The notes below the pieces were generated by a model. The model saw nothing but the letters and a program-made list of their open reading frames with translations. It was not told the DNA's origin and did not search any database. A stretch of 64,000 bases of DNA from Ferdinandcohnia sp036962705 (GTDB lineage: Bacteria; Bacillota; Bacilli; Bacillales; Bacillaceae_L). Below, one piece after another: positions 52,059 to 59,699 of the stretch (position 1 is the first letter of the stretch; each line of letters opens with the position of its first letter). Position numbers and translations under genes: made by a program. The stretch covers positions 1 to 64,000 of the forward strand of contig NZ_JBALOQ010000005.1 of assembly GCF_036962705.1 (NCBI RefSeq), read 5' to 3'.

Positions 52059-52186
52059 TGTATTTTTTATTCAACTAAAGCTTAAGTACAATTTTTCACA
52101 TTCCTTCTTGAAGAATCGCACCATATAATGCAAAATATTAACTTCAAATAGTTGGTTTTGTTCAAAAAAGACTTTTCTTTTGAAAC

Positions 52187-52537
52187 TTACTTAACTTTTA
52201 TAATGTCTAATCTTTTGCTAGTAGAAATCAAATCTATTGTGTGTTTTCCCTTTGTGTATAATACAGAAGAACCTACTCTTTCTCCCTTGATCCAATCGTT
52301 TTTCGCTAGAACTAATTCATATCCAAATGGTATTCCATTTTCTTCAGATGCCCTTAACCAATCATAGCTTTCCGTTTGGTTACTTTTATTAACTAATTCA
52401 GCATTTTTAGGAATTGGAAATCCATATAATTCTTCTGATGGCTCATAAAGCGATAATGTTATGAAATAGTAACCAACGCCAACTCCTATCAAAAGTGTCA
52501 TTAAAGCTATCGTCCAACCAATTTTTGTCTTTATCAT
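52187..52537 (-). CDS. Small membrane-anchored hypothetical protein
   Basis: 116 residues from ATG 52537 (MIKTKIGWTIALMTLLIGVG), next to GAGGTGAG. One N-terminal helix (about 7-27), then a short outer domain with LYGFPIPKNAELVNKSNQTE and ESYDWLRASEENGIPFGYEL. No family recognised. Alone on the minus strand. Confidence 0.75.
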   Translation of the reverse strand: MIKTKIGWTIALMTLLIGVGVGYYFITLSLYEPSEELYGFPIPKNAELVNKSNQTESYDWLRASEENGIPFGYELVLAKNDWIKGERVGSSVLYTKGKHTIDLISTSKRLDIIKVK

Positions 52538-52693
52538 ACTCACCTCAATTTTACTAAATTCATATTTTAAACAACCTGATCCTTTAGCTCAATAAAAGAT
52601 TCAATATAAAAGGGTATTAATCCTGCATTGAACTTTAGGTTTCATAGAGTTAGCCCATTTCTAATCATCAACTAAATTTCTTTAGTTGAACAA

Positions 52694-52718
52694 GAAAAAA
52701 AGCTGCTTCTTTACAGCT
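52694..52718 (-). terminator. Minus-strand terminator
   Basis: On the minus strand AGCTG TAAAGAAG CAGCT followed by seven T residues. It lies 91 nt after the small frame ending at 52809. Confidence 0.7.
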
Positions 52719-52808
52719 CAATTCTTATACTCTAGCACCCATTCATATATTCAACTGCTCCGTTAGCCAGCCATGAAGCAGAGCTTCACCACAGAAAATG
52801 AAAGTTAA

Positions 52809-52943
52809 TTACGTTCTTTCATAGTAGTTGGAGAACATCTTTCTTAATTTTAGCAGGAACATCCACCAACCCAATATAATAAAAAAGAAAATCGCTAAAA
52901 CAATTGGTACTTTTTTAACATATGGATTAGCATAGATACACAA
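52809..52943 (-). CDS. Possible small membrane protein or gene fragment
   Basis: A 44-codon frame from TTG 52943 reading CIYANPYVKKVPIVLAIFFF then IILGWWMFLLKLRKMFSNYY and ERT. One strong hydrophobic helix. No clear ribosome binding site, and the frame is open a little further upstream to a stop, so it may be the tail of a decayed gene. A terminator downstream supports past or present transcription. Confidence 0.35.
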   Translation of the reverse strand: MCIYANPYVKKVPIVLAIFFFIILGWWMFLLKLRKMFSNYYERT

Positions 52944-53021
52944 TCTTCTGTAATTAACTAAAAGAGGTGCGAATTAGGGTGTAACTTACTTGTAATTACG
53001 CTAAAAATCCCATTATATCAA

Positions 53022-53062
53022 CAAAAAAAGCAGTACAATTCAAATGCGAATTCAACTGCTAA
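53022..53062 (-). terminator. Terminator of ywpF
   Basis: Minus strand AGCAGTTGAATTCG...AATTGTACTGCT followed by seven T residues; 80 nt after the ywpF stop. Confidence 0.75.
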
Positions 53063-53139
53063 TTAAAGTGATATTTAATTTTTTGTACTCGAAAACAGAG
53101 CCAGCTAGGATTGTCCTGCTTTTTTGTGTTACGTTCTCT

Positions 53140-53577
53140 TTAACTTTGTATTGGTTTTTTCTTTTCTTGAAGGCGGTGTTTGAATTCAGCAAGTAGGCCT
53201 TCACCTTGTAGGCCTTGTTGGATAAGGTCAGTCAGTACAATCTCGGCAATGTTGAGTTTACCTGGGACTAAATTTCCTTCCAGGAGGACGCTTACGCTAT
53301 TTTCCATTACTTTGATGATCTTAACTTCACCCGTTAAAGAGGCAGGATCATTTGATTTTTTTGTAATCGTAACTTGGAGATTTAGCTTTGCTTTGTCTTG
53401 TTTGGCTTTTTCGAAAATAGATTTATACGATTTTTCAATAAATGCTTCCACAATCCAACTATTTTCCCCATCCTCTTGATTGATGATCAATCCGTCAATC
53501 AATGGTATTTCCTCAATGCGGCTTGGCTGCTCATTCTGGTGAAGAACCATTAGTGACACCAATCTAAACGTTTTCAA
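53140..53577 (-). CDS. ywpF: YwpF family protein
   Basis: 145 residues, no signal or membrane segment. KTFRLVSLMVLHQNEQPSRI at the start and LIDGLIINQEDGENSWIVEA are typical of YwpF. TTG start after AAGGGGGTCAGGG. Neighbour of ssbB as in B. subtilis. Function unknown. Confidence 0.85.
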   Translation of the reverse strand: MKTFRLVSLMVLHQNEQPSRIEEIPLIDGLIINQEDGENSWIVEAFIEKSYKSIFEKAKQDKAKLNLQVTITKKSNDPASLTGEVKIIKVMENSVSVLLEGNLVPGKLNIAEIVLTDLIQQGLQGEGLLAEFKHRLQEKKKPIQS

Positions 53578-53789
53578 TTCCCTGACCCCCTTATATTCCG
53601 TTCGTACTATAAAGATAGTTAAATTATAGCATATTCACCTGTTTATTATATGAAATAGAAGAGGAAAAGAACCCGAATTATCCAACGTGAAAAAACTTGT
53701 AGAAATTTAGATAATTGATGGTTTTGGTAAACCTTCGATCAGAAAATTGAAAATAACGCAGAGAATTTCCATTTTTATAAGAAAAATCC

Positions 53790-53804
53790 ATTTGATAATC
53801 AAAT
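53790..53804. promoter_or_regulatory. Palindrome upstream of ssbB
   Basis: ATTTGAT A ATCAAAT, a perfect 7-1-7 palindrome flanked by AAAA and TTTT, 73 nt before the ssbB start. B. subtilis ssbB is a ComK gene; this resembles but does not match the A4-N5-T4 ComK box. Confidence 0.4.
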
Positions 53805-53876
53805 TTTCCTAATTTTACCTATGTCGAATCGTGAAGTATGATAGCTTTGTTAGATTTAACCAAGGAGGTAAAATAC

Positions 53877-54218
53877 ATGATTAATCAAGTGATTTTGGTA
53901 GGAAGACTGACCCGGGATCCAGATTTACGGTACACCCAGGAAGGAAAAGCCATAGCTCATGTGACGCTTGCAGTTAGCCGAAATTTTAAAACCGCAGGTG
54001 GTGAAATTAACACTGATTTTGTGAACTGTACGCTTTGGCAAAAGACAGCTGAGAATACGGCAAACTATTGTAAAAAGGGATCCATTCTAGGTGTAACAGG
54101 ACGAATCCAAACACGTAACTATCAAAACAATGAGGGAAAAAGGGTTTATGTGACTGAAGTGTTAGCTGACTCTGTGAAATTTTTAAGTGGAAAGCCAAGG
54201 GAACTCGTTGAAAATTAA
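53877..54218 (+). CDS. ssbB: Single-stranded DNA-binding protein SsbB
   Basis: 113 residues from ATG 53877 (MINQVILVGRLTRDPDLRYT), 6 nt after CAAGGAGGT. Single OB fold with DFVNCTLWQKTAENTANYCK and GRIQTRNYQNNEGKRVYVTE. It lacks the long acidic tail of the essential SsbA, so it is the short competence-type SsbB that protects incoming DNA in transformation. Confidence 0.93.
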   Translation: MINQVILVGRLTRDPDLRYTQEGKAIAHVTLAVSRNFKTAGGEINTDFVNCTLWQKTAENTANYCKKGSILGVTGRIQTRNYQNNEGKRVYVTEVLADSVKFLSGKPRELVEN

Positions 54219-54245
54219 GGTTTATGAACTTAGGAGGAAATGCGT

Positions 54246-54416
54246 ATGAATAATGATGAAATGAAGACCATCAATGACAAGCTAAATAAGCTAGCAATGG
54301 GAATAGCGTTACATTTGGAAACGTTACAAGGTCAAATTGGCGATCGAATGGATCAGATTGATCGAACCTATAATGAACGACTTTTACAAATCAATCGTAT
54401 TTTAGAAGGGAAGTAG
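54246..54416 (+). CDS. Small helical protein, 56 residues
   Basis: MNNDEMKTINDKLNKLAMGI, then ALHLETLQGQIGDRMDQIDR, ending INRILEGK. Amphipathic, probably one coiled coil. TAGGAGGAAAT site 6 nt before the ATG, and it lies 27 nt after ssbB, so co-transcribed. No family recognised; a competence or ssb-linked role is inferred from position only. Confidence 0.75.
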   Translation: MNNDEMKTINDKLNKLAMGIALHLETLQGQIGDRMDQIDRTYNERLLQINRILEGK

Positions 54417-54569
54417 CTATGAGATGAAATCTTTGAAAAAGAAATTCGGAATTTGAAAAATTGTATTAGCCCACTAGCCATGTACCTCGCAACAAGAAGC
54501 CCCAGTCGCCTTTTCAAAAATGGATCCTCGAGAGATAGATGGATACTCCGGTAATTCCTCAGTTTATTT

Positions 54570-54602
54570 GCCAATCATGGTCACAACATGGTTGGCTTTT
54601 TC
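54570..54602 (+). terminator. Terminator of the ssbB operon
   Basis: GCCAATCATG / CATGGTTGGC with T run. The 54417-54569 stretch before it has no convincing gene. Confidence 0.88.
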
Positions 54603-54655
54603 TTATTTATAATATAGAACACTAGTTCTGTATTGTCAACAATATTTTTTTAATG

Positions 54656-54684
54656 TTGACAGGGTTGTGTATTAATCATATAAT
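54656..54684 (+). promoter_or_regulatory. Consensus sigma-A promoter of the GntR/ABC cluster
   Basis: Exact TTGACA (54656-54661), 17-nt spacer, exact TATAAT (54679-54684). The operator at 54682-54696 overlaps the -10 box. Confidence 0.85.
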
Positions 54685-54720
54685 ACACAGTGTATTAACC
54701 AATTGATACACGGCGTATTT
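54682..54720. promoter_or_regulatory. Palindromic operators, probably of the GntR regulator
   Basis: AATACAC A GTGTATT (54682-54696) is a perfect 7-1-7 palindrome; a second, imperfect GATACACGGCGTATTT (54705-54720) follows. Position over and after the -10 box implies repression. Confidence 0.7.
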
Positions 54721-54816
54721 TTTTATCGCAACTGTATGGTCTGCTTAATACAGTTTTTTTATAAGTGGTGTATGAACCCCTTGATACAGGGAGATGAAAT
54801 TTTAGGAGTTGGGTCT

Positions 54817-55182
54817 ATGGATATAAAGTTTAACAATCGAGATCCTGTGTACGTGCAAGTCACTCAGTATTTTAAGGAGCAAATTGCGAAAGGTTTTTTT
54901 GAACCAGGGCAAGAGATTCCATCAAGAAGGGAATTGGCAAATCGGTTGAAGATTAATCCGAATACGGCGCAGCGTGCGTATAAAGAAATGGAGGAACAAG
55001 GGTTGATTTTTACGGAAGGAAATTTACCAAGTCGTATTACGAAGGATGAAGAGGTGTTGAAAATGGTTCGCGAGGAATTGATATTGGATGCAGTTTCTAC
55101 ATTTATTCAATCGGTTCGGTCCATTAACGTGCCTTTAGAAGATGTCTTGAATCTAGTTGAAAAAGAGTACGAAAAGGAATAG
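54817..55182 (+). CDS. GntR family regulator, YtrA subfamily
   Basis: 121 residues from ATG 54817 (MDIKFNNRDPVYVQVTQYFK), after TTAGGAG. Winged helix-turn-helix (GQEIPSRRELANRLKINPNT, AQRAYKEMEEQGLI) with only a short C-terminal tail, the YtrA type. Represses ABC operons in response to cell-wall stress in relatives. Likely binds the palindromes just upstream. Confidence 0.9.
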   Translation: MDIKFNNRDPVYVQVTQYFKEQIAKGFFEPGQEIPSRRELANRLKINPNTAQRAYKEMEEQGLIFTEGNLPSRITKDEEVLKMVREELILDAVSTFIQSVRSINVPLEDVLNLVEKEYEKE

Positions 55183-55193
55183 GGGGGATTTGG

Positions 55194-55883
55194 GTGATTG
55201 AAGTAAAGAATGTAACAAAGAAGTTTGGCAGGAAGACGGTACTTAAAGGGGCTTCATTTACTGCTGAAAAAGGAAAAATTACGTGTTTAATTGGGATTAA
55301 CGGTGTTGGAAAAACAACGATTATGAAAGCAATTATGAACTTAACTCCGATTGATGATGGACAAATTCTTATTAATGGAGAAAAAATTCATAAAGGTAGC
55401 TATGAAAAAATCACGTTTATCCCTGACACGATTACGATGCTGCCTCAAATGAAAATAAAAGAGGCTTTCACATTTATGGCAGATTTTTATGACAGCTGGA
55501 ATCAAAAACGTGCAGATGAGCTGCTTGAATTTTTCAGATTAAAAGAAACGGATCGAATTTCTGAGCTCTCAAAAGGAAATACAGCAAAAGTAAACCTGAT
55601 CCTTGGATTAGCATTGGATGTCGATTTTGTATTAATGGATGAGCCTTTTTCGGGGATTGATATTTTTAGCCGTGAACAAATCGCAGACGTATTTACAAGT
55701 CATTTAATTGAGGACCGCGGTGTCATCATTACAACGCATGAAATCAATGATATTGAACATTTAATTGATAAAGTCGTTTTACTAGATGATGGTGTTGTGT
55801 TAAAAGAGTTCGATACCGAAGAAGTCAGAGAGAATGAAGGGAAATCGGTGATCGATGTGATGAGAGAGGTGTATAAGGGATGA
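55194..55883 (+). CDS. ABC transporter ATP-binding protein (YtrB-like)
   Basis: 229 residues, GTG start after AGGGGGG. Walker A IGINGVGKTTIMKA, Walker B VLMDEPFSGIDI, His loop TTHEINDIEH. The signature is LSKGNTAKVNL instead of LSGGQ, and the Q-loop position reads FIPDTIT; both are usual for the YtrB branch. Pairs with the next gene. Confidence 0.9.
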   Translation: MIEVKNVTKKFGRKTVLKGASFTAEKGKITCLIGINGVGKTTIMKAIMNLTPIDDGQILINGEKIHKGSYEKITFIPDTITMLPQMKIKEAFTFMADFYDSWNQKRADELLEFFRLKETDRISELSKGNTAKVNLILGLALDVDFVLMDEPFSGIDIFSREQIADVFTSHLIEDRGVIITTHEINDIEHLIDKVVLLDDGVVLKEFDTEEVRENEGKSVIDVMREVYKG

Positions 55884-56710
55884 ATCGTTATTTGAAACTA
55901 GTGAATTTCGAGTTTTCACGTTTTTTAAAGCTCTATCTTGTTTTGGTTGGGATTACAGTATTTTTTCAGGTAATTGGCATTATTTTTACGTCAAAAAGAT
56001 ATTTAAATCGGGCAGATGAAGCGATTTTTGAAGAAATGCTCTCAAAGAGTGACTTTATTTCACAATATGGAAAAATCTCGATGATCGATTTTGCTCAGAC
56101 CCTTTGGTTTATGGGGCCAATTATGCTTAGTGGTGCCACCTTACTTATTTATGTATTTTTTATTTGGTACCGTGATTGGCTTGGGAAAAACACATTCAGT
56201 TATCGTTTACTTGTGTTACCAACGGCACGGTTGAATGTGTATTTGGCGAAGGCTACGACCATTTTATTATTTGTTTTAGGTCTCATTGCCGTGCAATTAG
56301 TATTAATACCTGTTGAAAGTCGAGTGTTACAGTGGATGGTTCCAGGGGAGTTTCGTACGGATTTCACAGTGGGAGAAATTACGAATATCAATTATTTACA
56401 ACTATTATTTCCTAAATCATTTATGGATTTTATCCTTTACTATGGCAGTGGAATCGCAGCGGTGTGTGTTGTTTTTACGGCTATTTTGTTTGAACGCTCC
56501 TACCGATTAAAAGGGATTTTCTTTGGAATTCTTTATTGTGCAGTTTCTTTCTTACTCCTTTTGGCACCGATATTGGTGGATGAATACATTTTAAGAAACT
56601 ATTTATATCCAAATGAACTGTTTTATTTGGTGGTTGGAGCAGGGTTGCTTGCTTGGGCTGCTGCCATTTGGACTAGCAATTATCTTTTAAATAAGAAAAT
56701 AAGGGTTTGA
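55880..56710 (+). CDS. ABC transporter permease
   Basis: 276 residues with six or seven membrane helices (about 17-37, 70-92, 118-140, 180-205, 215-235, 248-266). No substrate motif. ATGA overlap with the ATPase. Likely one membrane half of a YtrBC-type exporter or sensor. Confidence 0.85.
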   Translation: MNRYLKLVNFEFSRFLKLYLVLVGITVFFQVIGIIFTSKRYLNRADEAIFEEMLSKSDFISQYGKISMIDFAQTLWFMGPIMLSGATLLIYVFFIWYRDWLGKNTFSYRLLVLPTARLNVYLAKATTILLFVLGLIAVQLVLIPVESRVLQWMVPGEFRTDFTVGEITNINYLQLLFPKSFMDFILYYGSGIAAVCVVFTAILFERSYRLKGIFFGILYCAVSFLLLLAPILVDEYILRNYLYPNELFYLVVGAGLLAWAAAIWTSNYLLNKKIRV

Positions 56711-56725
56711 TAGGAGGTAGCATGA

Positions 56726-57916
56726 ATGAAACGATATTGGAAAATCCTCACGATCTGTCTCGTTACAGTCATCGTGCTTGGAACTTTTTATATACAATCA
56801 AGTTTAGCGTCTGGGAATATACAAGTTGAATTTGAAAAAGTAAGTGGCAATGAAAGTCTAGTAGAAAACGTAGTTCTTACTGCTGATTATGTTATTGGAG
56901 ACATTCATCAACCCTTAAAAATTTCCGAAAAGGAAACAACAAATTTAAGCAATCGACCCGTTGTTCAACAATTGACTGGCCTTTATGCGGAAGCTCCTAC
57001 ACTTCAATTAGTTGAGAATTATAAACAATTTATGAGGGGGAAAAGTTTTTTCCCATCATACTTTTATGAGGATGAACATGTACTCGTCTATGTCAGTATT
57101 GAGGGCAGAGGTGTTAATGTTGCTTATGGTAAGGCCTATTTTGATATTGACATTTTAGATAAAAAATCAGATGAGTCTACTCCAATGAAAATTAATTTAC
57201 CAAAAAACAGAAAATTAAACTGGGTAGATATTGCGAGTATTCAGATAGTAGATAGTGATTTGAAGGTAATCGCAAGGGGTTCTGGTCCGGATAGCGGAGA
57301 GGATTTGATTGTCTACACGATTGACTTGAATAGCAAGAAAATAACAAATGAAGAAGTCGTTTTCTCCATTCCAGCGGTTGAGAATGGCTGGTATGGCTTT
57401 AACATATTCAATGACTATTATTCGAATGAACCACAAAAATATCTGTTATTTAAAGCAGAGGCTTTTGAACATGAACAAGGTGAGGGTGGTCCGACGGTCC
57501 TAGCTGATGATTTCATGGTATACGACATTGAAAAGAATAAGATGGTTAAAAGCGAACTGCCTGAAGACTTTGAAGGGGACATTAGAAATGCATCGGTATT
57601 TAATTCCGTTGCTTATGTTCCTGTTCAGTCCGAAAATGAAGTAGAGATCATTCAATATGATATTGAAGCTGCGAAATGGGAGAAGAAACAAACCTTTGCA
57701 GTCGACCAATCAAAGGATGCTGAGACTGTGCCTTTTGTAAAAATACAAGATGGAAAAATCTATATCATTAGTAATACTGATGACGGACACACACTTTTAA
57801 TTGGAGACGTAAATACAGGGGAAACATTATACGAAGGCAAGATAAAGGTGAAAAATCAAAAAACAGATCAAAACGATTACAGAATATACTTTCACGAAAT
57901 AAATAATGCCGGGTAA
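56726..57916 (+). CDS. Exported hypothetical protein of the ABC cluster
   Basis: 396 residues with a signal or anchor helix (ILTICLVTVIVLGTFYIQSS) and a large outer part rich in beta strands, with repeats such as VYDIEKNKMVKSEL and QYDIEAAKWEKKQT that suggest a propeller-like fold. Site TAGGAGGTAG. 15 nt after the permease, so same operon. Not recognised; may be the substrate-facing partner. Confidence 0.75.
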   Translation: MKRYWKILTICLVTVIVLGTFYIQSSLASGNIQVEFEKVSGNESLVENVVLTADYVIGDIHQPLKISEKETTNLSNRPVVQQLTGLYAEAPTLQLVENYKQFMRGKSFFPSYFYEDEHVLVYVSIEGRGVNVAYGKAYFDIDILDKKSDESTPMKINLPKNRKLNWVDIASIQIVDSDLKVIARGSGPDSGEDLIVYTIDLNSKKITNEEVVFSIPAVENGWYGFNIFNDYYSNEPQKYLLFKAEAFEHEQGEGGPTVLADDFMVYDIEKNKMVKSELPEDFEGDIRNASVFNSVAYVPVQSENEVEIIQYDIEAAKWEKKQTFAVDQSKDAETVPFVKIQDGKIYIISNTDDGHTLLIGDVNTGETLYEGKIKVKNQKTDQNDYRIYFHEINNAG

Positions 57917-57920
57917 TGGA

Positions 57921-57953
57921 TCTGGGTCATGGGGACAGGTTCCGTGACCCAGA
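57921..57953. repeat. GGTCATGGGGACAGGTTCC palindromic repeat
   Basis: TCTGGGTCA / TGACCCAGA 9-bp stem around TGGGGACAGGTTCCG. Lies between the exported protein and the sigma factor. A relative in spirit of the GAACCGTCCC repeats, with GGGGACAGGTTCC as core. Confidence 0.6.
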
Positions 57954-57969
57954 TAGTAGGGTGAGAAAA

Positions 57970-58482
57970 ATGAAGGAACATCAAATCGAACAAATAATAA
58001 GTGAATATGAACCTGAGTTACGGTATGCGGCCTTTCGATATGTACGAGATTGGGTCGTTGTGGATGACATTATGCAGGAAGTATTTTTGAAGATTTTTTT
58101 GAAATTCAATTCTTTCAGGGATCCCTCTAAGATAAAGGCATGGTTGTACAAAATTACTCGCAATCAATGCATTGATTATCTTCGCAGCAAGGTTGTGAAA
58201 GCCACAGTATTAATGGATGATATTGAAGATTTACAGTATACAAACTATGAAACGGTCGAAAAAGAAATCGTTGAGAAATTTGATCGAGAAATGCTGTACG
58301 AACATGTCGATTCTTTGCCGAAGGATTACAAACAGGCATTATCTCTTTATTATTTTCATGATTATTCGTATAACGAAATTAGCCATTTATTGAGGAAGGA
58401 TATTTCGTTTGTAAAGAATAAGCTTTTTAGAGGTCGGCGCTTGCTAAAGGAAGTATTTGAGAATAATGAGGTAATGGTGTAA
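57970..58482 (+). CDS. ECF-family sigma factor without adjacent anti-sigma
   Basis: 170 residues from ATG 57970 (MKEHQIEQIISEYEPELRYA) after TAGGGTGAG; the frame extends upstream through the palindrome but that part is not conserved-looking. Region 2 VVVDDIMQEVFLKIFLKFNS with KAWLYKITRNQCIDYLRSK; region 4 LPKDYKQALSLYYFHDYSYN and EISHLLRKDISFVKNKLFRG. No membrane anti-sigma lies next to it; the ABC cluster may sense its signal. Confidence 0.88.
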   Translation: MKEHQIEQIISEYEPELRYAAFRYVRDWVVVDDIMQEVFLKIFLKFNSFRDPSKIKAWLYKITRNQCIDYLRSKVVKATVLMDDIEDLQYTNYETVEKEIVEKFDREMLYEHVDSLPKDYKQALSLYYFHDYSYNEISHLLRKDISFVKNKLFRGRRLLKEVFENNEVMV

Positions 58483-58488
58483 ATAATG

Positions 58489-58527
58489 GCCAATCATGTG
58501 TAAATTAACATGATTGGTCTTTTTTAA
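58489..58527 (+). terminator. Terminator of the sigma gene
   Basis: GCCAATCATGT / ACATGATTGGT followed by TCTTTTTT. Its stem is nearly the same as that at 54570. Confidence 0.88.
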
Positions 58528-58584
58528 TGGGTTTCTAATAGGGTATAATTATCCAAACATAACAATTTTCGGGGGTATTAAAAG

Positions 58585-59208
58585 ATGAGATACATAGTTT
58601 TGTTTGGGGTAGCGATTCTGTTAGGAGTTTTGTTGGGATTTTTGGATGTAGGTCAACCGTTCAGTATGATCATAAGCATGATTGTCATAGTTGGTCTATC
58701 AACCTACTTATTTGTTTATCCGATCTATTGGGAGAAGAATGTGAAAAAGATAGAGTCCTATCTTGAAAAGCGAAGGAAAAACCCGTTGTTTAAGCTTTAC
58801 TATGGGATGGGCAATCGGATTGATCAGGATGTGAAGGAAGCAACGGAGGCATTGCTTCAAAAGTATAAGCAGCCAGCAAGACAAGCGATATTTAAAACCT
58901 TATTCGCTTTGTATGAGGATGATATTGGACGAGCAAAAAAAGATATCGAGGAGATTCAGCCTCCACAATATAGATACTATTACCAAGCAATTATTGCGAT
59001 TGAAGAGGGCCAGGTGAATGAGGCGACGGAGCTTAGTGGACAAATCAATAGCGAGTGGATGAAGCACGCCTTGGCAGCTGGGATTGCTAAAAAGGAAGGT
59101 AATCAAGCCGAGTATGTCGCTGAAATCCAAAAAGCGTTTGAAAAGACACGAGGAATGCAGAGATATGTCATATATAAGCAATATGAGAGGGATTTGAAGG
59201 CAGTTTGA
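58585..59208 (+). CDS. Hypothetical membrane protein
   Basis: 207 residues: two N-terminal membrane helices (about 4-22 and 26-48), then a helical cytoplasmic part resembling TPR-like pairs (YQAIIAIEEGQVNEATELSG, AEIQKAFEKTRGMQRYVIYK). Site TTCGGGGG. No family named with confidence. Ends before a phased repeat array. Confidence 0.75.
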   Translation: MRYIVLFGVAILLGVLLGFLDVGQPFSMIISMIVIVGLSTYLFVYPIYWEKNVKKIESYLEKRRKNPLFKLYYGMGNRIDQDVKEATEALLQKYKQPARQAIFKTLFALYEDDIGRAKKDIEEIQPPQYRYYYQAIIAIEEGQVNEATELSGQINSEWMKHALAAGIAKKEGNQAEYVAEIQKAFEKTRGMQRYVIYKQYERDLKAV

Positions 59209-59228
59209 TTGGGGAAATGCTTCTTCAT

Positions 59229-59410
59229 TAGGCTATATTTGCATCTTAAAATGAAGGTATGCGTCTGTTCTGAGATATTTGCGTCGAAATATAAAGATTT
59301 GCGTCAGTGCGTGGATATTTGCGTCAAAATGTGAGGATATGCGTCAGTGTGTGGATATTTGCGTCAAAATGCGAGAATATGCGTCTATGTACGTTTATTT
59401 GTATCTTAAA
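59229..59410. repeat. 20-nt phased degenerate array E (9 units)
   Basis: GCGTC (first GCATC, last GTATC) occurs at 59241, 59261, 59281, 59301, 59321, 59341, 59361, 59381 and 59401, exactly every 20 nt. Consensus about GATATTTGCGTCAAAATGTG, with alternating AAAAT and AGTGT halves. Best preserved of the five arrays. Not coding. Confidence 0.85.
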
Positions 59411-59428
59411 GGCTATTTACACAAACTA

Positions 59429-59452
59429 GGGTGGTGACAACAGTCACCACCC
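59429..59452. terminator. Bidirectional terminator
   Basis: GGGTGGTGAC AACA GTCACCACCC, perfect 10-bp stem between convergent genes. Confidence 0.85.
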
Positions 59453-59457
59453 TTACT

Positions 59458-59583
59458 TTATTTCTTCAGTTTTTCTTCGACCAGGTGGTAGAACTTTTGC
59501 CAAGGTTCGGTTTTGTCTTTGTGCTTTTCACTTGGCACAAATTTCTTTGCCCTTTTCTTTGGTTTGGATGTTTTTTCTGCCAA
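59458..59583 (-). CDS. Tiny basic protein, 41 residues
   Basis: Starts at TTG 59583 after AAAGGAG: MAEKTSKPKKRAKKFVPSEK, then HKDKTEPWQKFYHLVEEKLK and a final K. Very rich in Lys; C-terminal helix. It lies downstream of ywqA on the same strand. The good ribosome binding site makes it likely real; no function known. Confidence 0.65.
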   Translation of the reverse strand: MAEKTSKPKKRAKKFVPSEKHKDKTEPWQKFYHLVEEKLKK

Positions 59584-59699
59584 ATGAATCAGCTCCTTTG
59601 GTTTTCGGTATATCATGCACCAAAATTTTATCCCCCGATATGCTACTGGCCCTACATTTTTGGTAGAGGGCGGGGAAAGAGGCCCCCTGACTTACCCCA

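Noticed and set aside
53140..53479. Plus-strand frame opposite ywpF
   Set aside because: Shadow of ywpF, which has family and context support.
54368..54574. Minus-strand frame downstream of ssbB
   Set aside because: Starts inside the terminator stem and overlaps the better-supported 56-residue gene.
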